Source: Ottelia alismoides
Lineage: Eukaryota; Streptophyta; Magnoliopsida; Alismatales; Hydrocharitaceae
Assembly (NCBI GenBank): GCA_037367405.1
Contig: JAZKJV010000607.1
Location: forward strand, 380,501 to 444,500
DNA: 64,000 nucleotides
Reading direction: 5' to 3'
Shown here one piece after another: positions 43,876 through 54,804 of this stretch; position 1 is the stretch's first letter, and each line of letters starts with the position of its first letter. A program made the translations under genes and the position numbers. The notes under the pieces were generated by a model. The model did not search any database. It saw nothing but the letters and a program-made list of their open reading frames with translations, and was not told where the DNA came from.

Positions 43876-46271
43876 TCGAGTTCGAGATCACATTGCTGCC
43901 AGATACACAGCCGATCTCTATGGCACCATATCGCATGGCACCAGCCGAGTTGAGAGAGCTGAAGGTGCAGTTGCAGGAGTTGCTAGATTTGGGATTCGTG
44001 AGGCCGAGCACTTCACCTTGGGGTGCTCCGGTTCTATTTGTCAAGAAGAAGGATGGATCCATGAGACTGTGCATCGATTACCGGCAGCTGAACAAGAAAA
44101 CGGTGAAGAACCGTTATCCTTTGCCACGCATCGATGATTTGTTTGACCAGCTCCAGGGATCTTCGGTTTTCTCGAAGATCGATCTGCGCTCAGGTTACCA
44201 TCAGCTGAGAATTCGCGAGTCAGATATTCCGAAGACAGCCTTCAGGACTCGTTATGGACACTATGAGTTTGTGGTGATGCCGTTTGGGCTCACCAATGCA
44301 CCTGCGGCTTTCATGGATATGATGAACAGGATCTTTCGTCCATATTTGGACAAGTTTGTAGTGGTGTTCATTGATGATGTGCTCATCTACTCACGGAATG
44401 AATGGGATCATGCGAATGATCTACGGATTGTCTTAGATACATTGCGGGAGCACAAGCTATATGCCAAGTTGAGCAAGTGTGAGTTCTGGTTATCCCAGGT
44501 CTCATTTTTGGGGCACATCATTTCTGGAGCAGGTATCGCGGTTGATCCTGCGAAGATAGATGCAGTTATGTCTTGGGAGCAGCCCAAGACAGTTACTCAG
44601 ATTCGGAGTTTCCTCGGATTAGCGGGCTATTACAGACGCTTTGTCAGCGGATTTTCACGCATCGTCCGTCCATTGACACGATTGACGCAGAAGGGAGTTC
44701 CATTCATTTGGGACGATTCATGTGAGCAGGCCTTCCAGACACTGAAGGAGAGGTTGACTACAGTGCCTATTCTTGCTCTTCCTTCAGGCACTCAGGACTA
44801 TGCAGTTTACATAGATGCATCTGGAGAAGGTCTAGGAGCAGTGTTGATGCAGAGAGGACAGGTGATTGCTTACGCATCACGGCAGTTGAGACCGCACGAG
44901 CGGAATTACCCCACACATGACTTGGAGTTGGCGGCAGTTGTCTTCGCCTTTAAGATCTGGCGCCACTATCTATATGGGGTGAACTTCGAGATTTTCACGG
45001 ATCACAAGAGCCTGAAGTACATCTTTGATCAGAAGGAGCTGAACATGAGACAGCGCAGATGGCTCGAGCTGCTGAAGGATTATGATTGCACGATCTCTTA
45101 CCATCCCGGTAAGGGAAACGTGGTAGCTGATGCACTTAGCAGGAGAGCGCATGCTGATGGTACGGCAAACTGGCTATATACATGGGATACGCTTGCTGCT
45201 TTGACCGATTGACATCCTCAGGAGAGCGCATCCATTTCTACCGCCGTGCCTCCACGATACAGCAGTCTTTGGGATCGTATTGTAGAAGGCCAGAAGACCG
45301 ACCCTTGGATCCGAGATAGATACATGCGCGCCATCAAGGATGAATTTGATGACTTTGTTGTGATGGAGTCTATTTTATGGAAGGCAGGACGGGTCGTTGT
45401 ACCCAATGACGAGCAGCTTCGCAGAGACATTTTGGACGAGGCACACAGTTCACGGTTATCTATCCATCCAGGTAGCACGAAGATGTACCGTGATCTGCGT
45501 CGACATTTCTGGTGGGATGGAATGAAGCGCGATGTGGCGCTACATGTCAGCAGATGCATGACCTGTCAGATGGTCAAGGCCGAGCACAGAAGACCGCCAG
45601 GATTACTGCAGTCTCTCCCCATTCCCGAGTGGAAGTAGGAGAGCATTTCTATGGATTTTGTCACAGGATTGCCGAAGACGCCAGGAGGCCATGATTCCAT
45701 TTGGGTCGTTGTTGATAGGTTGACCAAGTCAGCCCATTTTATACCTGTCAACACGACTTACACTCCTTCCAGATTGGCCAAGCTGTATGTACAGAACATC
45801 ATCAGACTGCATGGTATACCACGAGAAGTGGTGTCTGACAGGGATTCGAGATTTACATCTCATTATTGGCATCAGTTCATGTCAGCACTACAGACAGAGC
45901 TGAAGATGAGTTCTGCATATCATCCACAGACTGACGGTCAGAGTGAGCGCACCATTCAGACACTAGAGGATTTGCTTCGTGCTTGCACTTTGGAGTGGAA
46001 AGGGTCCTGGAAGGACCATTTGCCCTTGGTGGAATTCACGTACAACAACAGTTATCACTCCAGTATTGGCATGGCACCATTCGAAGCCCTATACGGGCGG
46101 AGGTGCCTCACGCCTCTCAGTTGGCGTGAGGTAGGTGATCATGCTTTATATTCCGTGGATCTCTTGGAGGAGACTGCGAGAGCTGTTGATCTTGTGAGAC
46201 GGAGACTTCTGTCGGCACAAAGCCGCCAGAAGAGCTATGCAGACCGTCGAAGGAGAGACTTAGAGTTTCAG
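43876..46271 (+). pseudogene. Chromovirus RT, RNase H and integrase (two stops)
   Basis: RT is readable from [16 protein letters not shown] through [20 protein letters not shown] and FIDDVLIYS (44367-44378) to RNase H ([35 protein letters not shown]). A TGA at 45210-45212 replaces a likely Trp codon. The integrase zinc region (H-H-C-C, ending SRCMTCQMVKAEH) ends in a TAG at 45636-45638, again a Trp position. The DDE core follows: MDFVTGLPKTPGG, VSDRDSRFTS and HPQTDGQSERTIQ. The exon-like frame ends at LEFQ before a GT donor. Both stops are G-to-A changes. Confidence 0.9.
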
Positions 46272-46361
46272 GTAATCTAATTATTTTCTCCTCATCCACT
46301 CAATTATGATATATATGTGTTCAACTTAGTCTCATACTAATGACATTCCTATAAATTATAG
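46272..46361 (+). other. Probable 90-nt spliceosomal intron in chromovirus integrase
   Basis: The coding sequence reads LEFQ up to 46271 and resumes VGDWVFLRVSPMKGV at 46362. Related integrases continue directly from one to the other, from memory. The insert starts GTAATC, ends TATAG, is T-rich, and has a branch-site-like TACTAAT at about 46335-46341, 20 nt before the acceptor. It contains in-frame stops. A random insertion matching all these features is unlikely. Confidence 0.8.
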
Positions 46362-46778
46362 GTTGGAGATTGGGTATTTTTGCGAGTATCTCCCATGAAG
46401 GGAGTGCAGAGATTCGGTGTTCGTGGCAAGTTGGCGCCGCGATATGTTGGACCGTTCGAGATTCTGGCTAGAGTGGGGAAGGTTGCTTACCGAGTAGCTC
46501 TTCCTCCACATCTTTCTGCTATTCATGATGTCTTCCACATATCCAACCTAAGGAAGTATGTGCACGACCCACGGCACATCATCAGTTATGAGAATCTCGA
46601 TGTAGAGCCGGATCTGACTTATGAGGAGAAGCCAGTCCAGATACTTGACCGCGCTGAGAAGAAGCTTCGCAACAAGGAGATTTCATTGGTCAAGGTTTTG
46701 TGGCACCGACACGGCGTCAAAGAGGCGACGTGGGAGACTGAAGCCGACATGCGGGCACGATATCCGCAGCTATTCTGA
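46362..46778 (+). pseudogene. Chromovirus integrase carboxyl end and chromodomain
   Basis: The integrase GPY-like region (GKLAPRYVGPFEILARVGKV, then HDVFHISNLRKYV) leads to the chromodomain: PVQILDRAEKKLRNKEISLV, LWHRHGVKEATWE and the end RYPQLF. Chromodomains of this group direct integration to marked chromatin. The frame is intact and ends at 46778. It depends on removal of the 90-nt insert upstream to join the integrase core. Confidence 0.9.
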
Positions 46779-46838
46779 TGTAATCGTCAAAACAAGCTTT
46801 TGTAATTAGACACATTATAAATATATGGCTTGTTTTCT

Positions 46839-46961
46839 CTTTGAGGTTTTTATGGGTTCAAAACCCTTTGAGGTTTTTATGGACATATAAAATCCCAACA
46901 AGATACTTAATGACCTTGACTTGAGTCTCGAGAACGAGACTCCCTTTGAGGTTTTTATATT
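46839..46961 (+). repeat. Triplicated polypurine-tract-like motif
   Basis: CTTTGAGGTTTTTAT occurs three times before the 3' LTR (starting 46839, 46866 and 46944). The last copy ends a few bases from the LTR start at 46962, where the plus-strand primer should lie. Confidence 0.6.
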
Positions 46962-49900
46962 TGTAGCATCCGGTTTCCAACCAAACCCGAAGTCGTCCGA
47001 TTTTGAGTCTAATGAACCCAAAAGCGTTGTCGGTCAATACTAAACAACTTAAAACGATCAATTAATCGTAAATCAAAAGTTGTTCGGGAGAAATCGACCA
47101 AAAATCGGTCAATCCGTAACGCGTGCCGTGAAAAGCCGCGACGCAAATTCGGAAACCGCAAAACGAACCGAGACCATCATGAGATCCGATTCGACAACAC
47201 GAGACCAACGGAATCGACCGTTCGTCAATCGGGGGTCGTTTGATATTTTTAGTTCGTAAAATTTAAACCCAAACCGAAATCGTATCACGAAAATTTCGGG
47301 CATCCAAACCCGACCGAAAGTATATCAATATTATACTCATATTGATAATCGTTCAGAGACGATCAAATCGAGATATTTCGCGTCGAAGTTCGGTATTCGA
47401 GCTGTGAATACGATCAAATTTTTCATTTCAAATAAATGAATCAAAAAAAATAAAAATAAAAAAAAAATCCAGAACAGTAGCAGAGTCTGCTACTGTCCAC
47501 CCACTCGTTTTTTTTCTTTTTCTCTTTCATCTCCACTTGGCGTTTTGATTTCTCCATTTGGATGGAATTGGGGCATATTCTTTCCTATATATATAACATA
47601 AAGCCCCTACCACTTCGTATTCTCCTCCTTTTCTCTATTTCCAACGAAAGAATCCTCTCTTTCCTACTCTATTTCTCCACTTCTCTTTCCCATTTCTTCC
47701 CTTAGTTATCGTCAAGCTCTCCGGTCGAAGATCCAGCTTTCATTATCTTCCAAAGGTTGCTGGGAAGTTGCTGTCCACAACAACTCAAAGGGGAGCAGCT
47801 GCTGCTATAAGGATCAGCCTCCTTCTGCAGCCTTCATACAAAGCCAATTGCTGGAGCATCTTTACAACCTTCTTGATGCAAAAGAGTCTCCACAGCCCCT
47901 ATATGTTTATGATCTCTATTTCAGAGATCTAAATCTAATTAGGTACCATCCTTTACCCTCATCTCCTTGCTGCCATGCATGTGCCATAGCATCCTCTCTT
48001 GCAAACTGAGAAAAGTTTTCATGATTTTGATTTTCTACTACAAATCTCCATTTAATAAATCTGGAAATGAAATTAAATCTCATGTTATTATCTCCATGTT
48101 TGTTTATGTCGGTATTGAGGAATGCATTTTCGTATGGTTGTATGTGATTGATAGTAAACATTGAGATTTTTGAAATAAATCTGATATATGATATAAAAAG
48201 GAATGGGAATTCAGGGACAAATACATGCAAGGATAAGAAAGACCCTAACATTACGTGGATATATCATGTGAGATGTACAATGTGTTCCTTATTAGGCTTG
48301 GAAAGTTGGGGAGTTGATCAACATGCCTAAATGTAAATGTGCCATGTTAAGCCTTATGTGATGTTAGGATAAAAGGGTACTATTGGGTAAAAATATTTGT
48401 TAATCACCAATCTAGTTCGTCTAAGGATTTTGGAAATATTTGAAATGCATTGATTAATAATTAAGAAGCTCAAATGTGAAGCTTCAAAAGAAAACAGAAC
48501 AAAAATACAAGAAGAATACACGCTCCAACTATTGTGTGCACCGCTACAACTTGAGTTGCATTGGTGCCCAAGAAAGCTGGAATCTTCCTGGAATGGATGT
48601 GCACCTGTACATATCACATTGTACTAGTAAACTATGAACTTGTCCCAAACAAGTATCTGATGTAAACCGGTACATCACTCTGGTACTGGTACAATAAAAC
48701 CTTGGGGCCCTACTCTATCTAAAATTTACTGGTAGAAGAAGTATCTATATTAGTATACCATCTTTAGATGAAATTTGTATTGGATCAAACATATAATTTC
48801 TATGGCACTTGACAAAGAAACTATGATTTAAAATACCCGTGAAGGTTAGCTTTATGCATAATTGCAAAAGTCCTATTGCTATAACACAAATTCATGAGCA
48901 ATTTCACTATAAGGTTATGTGCATTGATTTACATTGGCCGTAAATGACTTGGTGAGGTGAATCTAGATGGGAGAAAGATACATAAATCTGAGAGTTAGGT
49001 AGAGTATGACAATAAATAATTAATGAATTAAGGGTGGTCATACTAAAGTAAGATGACGAAGATACCCTATGGTATTTAATATGAATAAGATCATTAGCTC
49101 TAGATTTTTGATTTAACAACTCAAAATTCGAGAATTTTAGTGGGAATTAAACCCCAATTTAAGATCTGATCATTAGATCTTAAATTCATGTATGAACAAA
49201 GTTAGAATTTACGGGTTTTGTCCCATATTGAGATAAATCCTTGATTTCATAATGTTAGGATGAAAGTTTAGGTGAAAATGCTAAGTGTTTTTACATCAAT
49301 AATCATCTTCACCAATAACCATAGTGTAACCTACTATATGAATATGATTAGCACAATGATGGGTGGATCGTTCATTAGATCTGTAAAGTCAATTACATAA
49401 GTTATAGAGGTATGAATATATAATAAATGGACCTAAATGGTTATTAAGAATCAATGACAAATAATTGTGCCAGTCATGGTGACTTTTGCACTTGACTGTG
49501 CGAGGGGGCGGTGACCCTCACCTGGGCGGAAGAAAGGAAGCCCAGTTAGGGCAGCGGCCGTTTAATGCGCGGGTTTAGGATCCCAGTCTTTTACACGGTT
49601 TTTACGCGAGCTCGCAATGTTTTTACGCCTCGTTGGGATCCAGACTTTAGACCAGTTCCGTTGACCCTGTCTTTTAGGATACCCAGGCGGGGGATCCTTG
49701 GTTTTCAGTTTTTACGTACGAGCTCGTCCGCCCGTACTAGTCGGGCAGTTTTCAAGAGCGACTTTTCTAGGGAGTCTCTCTCACCCGTCTCAGTGGCGTA
49801 GTTGGGGAGTAGACCTATCCCTCTATTGGACCGCGCTTCCAATTAGAGGGCGAGACGGAAGAGCCATTTGCAGGCTTCTTCACCGCTTGAGTTTCTTCGC

Positions 49901-50725
49901 CAAACAGACTTGGTGATTCTATATCTAGATCATCCATATCTACATCTACAACATCTGGAGCTATATCTGAAACATTGAAGTTAGAATTTGAAAAGTTATG
50001 ATCAAAAGACCATTCTCTCTACCCAAGAGTTTAAATAAATTAATAGATCTCTACAATCTCAACTTTTCCATTTTTCACTCGCCAACTTGATCTCTAAGGA
50101 AATTGATATATGCATTCACACTCATACACTCATGATTACACAATTGCTATATAAATATGACATATGGGAAATGCCGGGTTCTGGGGGAAAACATTAGAAA
50201 CGCATTACAAACAAACCCTTTTTACTTACGCAAGTAGATGTAGATTTTACTTATACTACCTTTCTACTTGCCTGCTTTTGTACATATGAAATGTCAAGTT
50301 ATTTTTATAACTTTTAGGGAGGTACCAGCAATGGCTGACGCCTCTTCTTTCCTATTTTGTGTGTGGCAGGCAAACAGCCTGCAGCTCAGTAGATACATGC
50401 TTCCAAGAGATAGAGTTTATACTCGACGGTATGAATTTCTTGCCTCAGTTTTTGTTCAGATAATGGTGTAAATGTTATCTCTTTTGTATCACACTTTGGG
50501 ATATATGTTATGAATGGCAGATCATTGTACATGTTGTAACTTGATATGAATATTAATGAAAAGAAAATTTTGGTGCCATTGTCTCTTTTTCTTTGTGGTT
50601 ATGTGATGGAAATGAATGTCATAAACAAAAAAAATTTCCCTGCTTTTCTACAACTTTGCGATCAATGTGAATAAAATATTGCGAATTTTGTCGTAAACGG
50701 GTACCCGGATCCTGAGGGGTTCACA
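46962..50725 (+). repeat. Chromovirus 3' LTR (3.76 kb)
   Basis: It matches the 5' LTR along its whole length with roughly 15-20 differences seen by eye, mostly transitions and run-length changes. It ends GGGGTTCACA at 50725, followed by AGAGC and the resumed RNase H of element D. Confidence 0.94.
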
Positions 50726-50730
50726 AGAGC

Positions 50731-51055
50731 CATGGCACAAGCAAGCGCAGAGATGATGTGGGTTAGAGCAGTCTTAGAAGATCTGAATGTAGATGTCTCC
50801 TTGCCTATGAATCTTCAATGTGACAATCAGGCAGCATTGTTTATTGCCAATAATCCAGCGTTTCATGAGAGAACAAAGCACATCGAGGTGGATTGTCATT
50901 ATACTAGAGACATGATCCAGAAGGGCTTCATTTCCACTTCTCATGTCAGTTCAGAGGACCAGACTGCTGATATATTTACCAAGCCATTGCTCAGAGGACC
51001 TTTCCAGAGATGTTCTTCCAAGCTGAGTATGATTGATATCTATGCTCCATCTTGA
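50731..51055 (+). pseudogene. D RNase H, right part
   Basis: The frame resumes after the chromovirus with [38 protein letters not shown] and the end SKLSMIDIYAPS, then the purine tract TTGAGGGGGAG and the 3' LTR. Confidence 0.93.
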
Positions 51056-51062
51056 GGGGGAG

Positions 51063-51209
51063 TGTAGAGGTTTATATTATGTTATGACTGTTCCGCATTT
51101 CCTATTTATATAATGTACGTCTATGTAATTTACCCAAGGGTTTTCTCTCTATATAAGAGACCCGAGGGCTCTATGGAATAATATTTTAGAGTATCCTTTT
51201 ACTCTAACA
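51063..51209 (+). repeat. D 3' LTR
   Basis: 147 bp; differs from the D 5' LTR at about four positions. It is followed by target duplication ATTAT. Confidence 0.94.
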
Positions 51210-51563
51210 ATTATGAATATACACAACATAGATTTATTTCAGAGAATTATATAAAATATTGACCATAATTTGAACTACATTTGCATGATAAACATTTAAT
51301 TGATATCAAAACATAGCATAGTAATTCAAGCTCTTGTATATAAAAGACAATGGTTTTATATGGACCTGTCTAAGAATTCCAGGCTGGTGTATCACATATG
51401 CATGAGTAAAAATATGTTGGAAGTCTAAGATAAGAAATGGAACGATGATCTATCGGTGTACAAAAACAGTACCGGCCTTCTCAATTCTGTTTATTGGATA
51501 TATTGGATGTATAATATAAAAAATAGAGCAGCTATCTCTGTATGCACAAGAAACAATACGAAC

Positions 51564-51818
51564 CCTCTCAAAAAGGTTAATCTTCTTCAAAGCCAGTATT
51601 CGATGCATTGGTATGTGGATAGCTCTCTGAACCACACTGCTTGCACCACATCCTATGGCTCCAAATATGTGCATTTCATGGGACGCACAGCGGTATGTCT
51701 TTTCTCGAGATTCTGTGTCATGGATATGCCCATTGATGCGTTTCTGCAAGCCCAGTTCGTTGATATTATATACTCCACAGGACTGACTCAGTAGGTTGAC
51801 TGTACCGCCATCAGATAC
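51564..51818 (-). CDS. MKK3: MKK3 exon 2 (amino extension, glycine loop, lysine)
   Basis: Residues 35-119, phase 0 at both ends. It opens VSDGGTVNLLSQSCGVYNIN, the conserved MKK3 amino region, and continues with TYRCASHEMHIFGAIGCGAS and RILALKKINLFER. The glycine loop is G87, G90, G92, and K112 is the ATP-binding lysine. A cysteine stands where Arabidopsis has serine in the loop; the position is tolerant. Acceptor ATAGCAG before 51818, donor AGG/GTTCGT at 51562-51563. It continues into exon 3 some 45 kb to the left. Confidence 0.94.
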
Positions 51819-51839
51819 CTGCTATTGCAAAAAATTGGA

Positions 51840-52589
51840 AGTCAAAGCAAGAATCTCCAACAGTTGCATACGTTTACTCTGAAAAGAACATAAGCATCAT
51901 TGTTTTAACAAATATTAAATGATGTCCCTCTTCAACAACAATGTTGATCAAACTGATCAGTGATAATAATTAAACTTTTTGTGTTTTTAACCTGGGATCT
52001 TTATCATCTTAGTTCAAACATATAATGAGAGAGTAATCAATGTGGCTCAAGGCACACATAACAATAACAACATAGAACTCAGAGCAGAGAAGAGAAGAGA
52101 AGATGGGTGTATGATATTTGCCTTGGAACTATCAGTTACTTATCTATGGTTTTAATTATTATACTTACTAGAGCATTTTTATAGAAGAGGTTAAAACATT
52201 CCATTGTAAAAAAGGAAAGTCAACTCTTTGAATTGACTTCAGATTATGAATTGCAAAATGAAAGGCGGGTGGGTCGCAGACCATACATGCAACGAATTAT
52301 ATTAAACCCTCAGCCAAGAGAATTACCATGGAGTCTATGACATCTCAAAACAATGAAAATGGTTGCTCAGAGTCGGGTGTTGAAGCAAATTCACGCCAGT
52401 CAATATGTGCACCCAATTTTCATATCCATATGTAAAAAAACTTGTGCAATTCTCTGATATTTATAAAGATCAAGAATCAAGCATGTGGGCATCCATCTCA
52501 AAGGACCATGGTTCAAATTTCTAGCAATTACCCATTCCAGAAAAAAAATGATATCATCCTCGGAGTTTAGGTGCAACTTATTTTATTTG
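51840..52589. other. MKK3 intron 1, part without recognisable features
   Basis: AT-rich intron sequence downstream of exon 1. No long frames, terminal repeats or duplications are visible. Confidence 0.5.
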
Positions 52590-53040
52590 TTAAAAGTGTT
52601 GTGTGCAGAACACAAGGATAAGCAAGCATGAAAGCAACAACAAGACGACATTGGCAAGGTTCACTTGTAACTAAGTTGTGTCCTTGGCAACCCTAGTTAC
52701 GCCCTTGGCGACAGCAGTAGATCTCTCTCAATATGATGGAAGAACTGAAGTACATAGGATAATTCCAAACACCTACCCTATGGGGGTTTCTGTAGTACCC
52801 CATACAGACAAATATCTATAAACGGGTCGGTTTTCTAAATAGTCAGATTTCCTAAATAAACAGGAAGATCCACAAATCTTCTCCTAATGAGAAGAAAATA
52901 TGGGTTAAGAAATGATTAGAATCCATGTGGATCCTCTATCAGTTATGATCTGGATGGATTCTATAATCATAAATCAATCAGAACCACAATGGACACTATG
53001 ATCAATCAGAATTTGGATGAATCTTTGCATCAATTAGAAT
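52590..53040 (+). repeat. Dispersed repeat R, copy 1 (in MKK3 intron 1)
   Basis: Shares blocks with 53615-54060 in the same orientation, for example CTCTCTCAATAT, GAACTGAAGTACATAGGATA and CCATGTGGATCCTC against CCATATGGATACTC. Probably an old LTR or other non-coding repeat; borders unclear. Confidence 0.55.
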
Positions 53041-53298
53041 CTGAATCACTTTGAATCTTTGCTTATGGATGTCATTATATGACATCGTATCAATGGAGTC
53101 GACCCTCAAGTAAAGCATATAATTTGCATGAAAGGTGATACTTCTTTACTCATGCATCATAACATGTATACACTCATTACTTTGCTATTGGTTCTAACTT
53201 TCCTTAGCTAGCATGATTACATGCAACTACATATGCAAACAAATATGGATAAATCCATATACGATCCACGATAGTACGTGTTTGATATAGAATTTGAC

Positions 53299-53570
53299 AT
53301 GTGTATCTTGTCCATTTTAAAATTGTCGATTATTAGTTATCTTTACTATCGTTTTTCTTGTTTTCTATTTCTTTGTTCTTCTTCTTGTAATTTGCCCAAA
53401 GGTTCCTCACCTATATAAGAGAACCCTAGGACCTCTCATAATGCAATTCAGTCTTTTCCCTCAACATGATATCGGAGCAAAGGTCCTAGAACGGAGTTCC
53501 CGTATCCCAACCTAACCCTAACCCTACCCGCTCGCCCCCTCCTCCCCGCGCCGCCGCGGCTCCGCGTCAA
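53299..53570 (+). mobile_element. Copia 5' LTR and leader fragment
   Basis: LTR sequence with CTTGTAATTTGCCC and CCTATATAAGAGAACCC ends TCAACA at 53466. A worn primer site TGATATCGGAGC and a GC-rich leader beginning CCTAACCCTAACCCTACCC follow. The joint ATG again opens a seven-codon uORF (MISEQRS). The element is cut off near 53570; no hairpin cassette or gag remains. The left limit is approximate. Confidence 0.65.
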
Positions 53571-53614
53571 CAGCCCTTGTTGTAAACGAACTCGACGGCT
53601 TTGATATCAGTTTG

Positions 53615-54060
53615 TTGTGTGTAGTCGAAGCTCGATGCAGAAACAAACATACATATAAGTAAGCACGAAAGCAACTACAAAACAAAATTTACAAAATTCA
53701 CACATAAGTGGGCTACATCCTTGGCGGTGGTAGTGGATTTCTCTCAATATAGTAGATGAACTAAAGTACATAGGATAATTTCGAACACTAACTCTATGTG
53801 GATTTATATAGTACCACATACGGACAACTCTCCATATATAGGCAGGTTCTTAAATCTCCCCGATTTCTCAAATCTCCTTATATAGAAAATTTTCCAAATC
53901 TCCCCCAATAAGAAGAAACAAATTAGGAAACCTTCAGAATCCATATGGATACTCAGCTATGGTCTGAATAGATTATCTAATCACATGCACGTCAGATTAT
54001 GGATGGATATTCTGATCATTCAGAATCTGATGAATGCCACATCTATTAAAATCTATCCCA
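53615..54060 (+). repeat. Dispersed repeat R, copy 2 (in MKK3 intron 1)
   Basis: Diverged partner of 52590-53040. The two copies bracket the copia LTR fragment. Confidence 0.55.
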
Positions 54061-54702
54061 ATCAATGAAGATGCGGATCATATCAACAAAATGAAAATCA
54101 TGAGCAAAATAACAGTTCAAAAAAGAATTTACAAGCATACATTTTCAAAAACCTTCTTCTTTATTAGAAAAGCATTCTCCCGTAAAAACATGCTCATGAC
54201 ATTAATTTCCGAAGACCCTTTACAAAGTTCTACTGCCCCAAATTAGACTACAGAATTAGCTGAATTATCACCCCGGTCCGCATTATCGTTTGCAGGGATC
54301 GACGAATCATCAATAAGAGCACCGCAATAAATCCAAACCATCCCATCTTGTTTCGTCGGACCTCCAACTTAAACGAATCACGGAACCAAATCTTGTAAAA
54401 CCTTTAGAGGATCAAAGTCAAACTTTTTTTCATCAGAAAGTAAATTCATCAGCACTGCGCAAAATTTTAGAGACAGGACTAAAAACCAAGCCCTTTCTAA
54501 AACAAGCCATCTTAACCATGGCCTCGTAGTCTCAGACAACAAAGCAGTACCCGCACGATTATTCGACGGGAATAGCTGAAATATCATCAAAGTCCGCATT
54601 ACTGCTTGCTGAAATCATCGAATTCGAGATGAATTGGTGCGAAAGGTGCCAAATTCCCCTAGTATTTCATCGAAGATCCGGCGCAAAAGAACAAGAACTG
54701 AC

Positions 54703-54804
54703 CATGTAGGAATCGCAGGGGTCCAGCGGTGCTCCCGTGGGCAGGCCCTTGTCGACATCGAACAAGGGCTCGAGCTTCTTCTTCAGAGCCTCAAGACCGG
54801 CCAT
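54703..54804 (-). CDS. MKK3: MKK3 exon 1 (start codon)
   Basis: The ATG at 54802-54804 opens MAGLEALKKKLEPLFDVDKG (residues 1-20 of 34), matching the amino end of MKK3 proteins in other plants. The exon ends CDSYM at 54703 with donor ATG/GTCAGT and joins exon 2 (VSDGG) in phase 0 across an intron of 2884 bp. No upstream in-frame ATG is evident near it. The full protein would be a MAPKK with a carboxyl NTF2-like domain, the distinguishing mark of MKK3; that part is outside the window. Confidence 0.92.

Larger units (their letters stand above)
37876..50725 (+). mobile_element. Ty3/gypsy chromovirus, Tekay/Del-like (12.85 kb)
   Basis: Giant LTRs (37876-41637, 3762 bp; 46962-50725, 3764 bp) look about 99.5% alike by eye. 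Target duplication AGAGC (37871-37875 and 50726-50730). A Met-tRNA primer site TGGTATCAGAGC starts at 41641. The interior (5.3 kb) encodes Gag, protease, RT, RNase H, integrase and a carboxyl-terminal chromodomain, the mark of chromoviruses. Very long LTRs plus this chromodomain wording suggest the Tekay/Del clade. The interior has a frameshift and two stops and contains a 90-nt intron-like insert in integrase. Confidence 0.95.
33425..51209 (+). mobile_element. Ty1/copia element D, split by a chromovirus
   Basis: D is a second copy of the C family: LTRs at 33425-33571 and 51063-51209 (147 bp, about four differences) with target duplication ATTAT (33420-33424 and 51210-51214). Within its RNase H the 12.85-kb chromovirus is inserted at 37876, flanked by AGAGC. 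Without that insert D would be about 4.9 kb. LTR divergence exceeds that of the nested element, as expected. Confidence 0.94.
6190..51563 (-). other. MKK3: MKK3 intron 2 (about 45.4 kb, filled with retrotransposons)
   Basis: The donor is at 51562-51563 (GAGAGG/GTTCGT) and the acceptor AG at 6190-6191, in phase 0. Arabidopsis and rice introns at comparable places are small. Nearly all of this intron is transposon: copia remnants, elements A2, B, C and D, two hAT or LTR relics, and a nested chromovirus. Only short flanks (6190-6720 and about 51215-51563) look like original intron. Length assumes the two exon sets are one gene copy, which continuity of frame and absence of duplicated exons support. 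Confidence 0.82.

Noticed and set aside
51450..51749. A separate kinase-like gene on the right side
   Set aside because: It joins exon 3 at residue level (INLFER then EKRVQ) and belongs to the same MKK3 gene; its apparent end is intron read-through.
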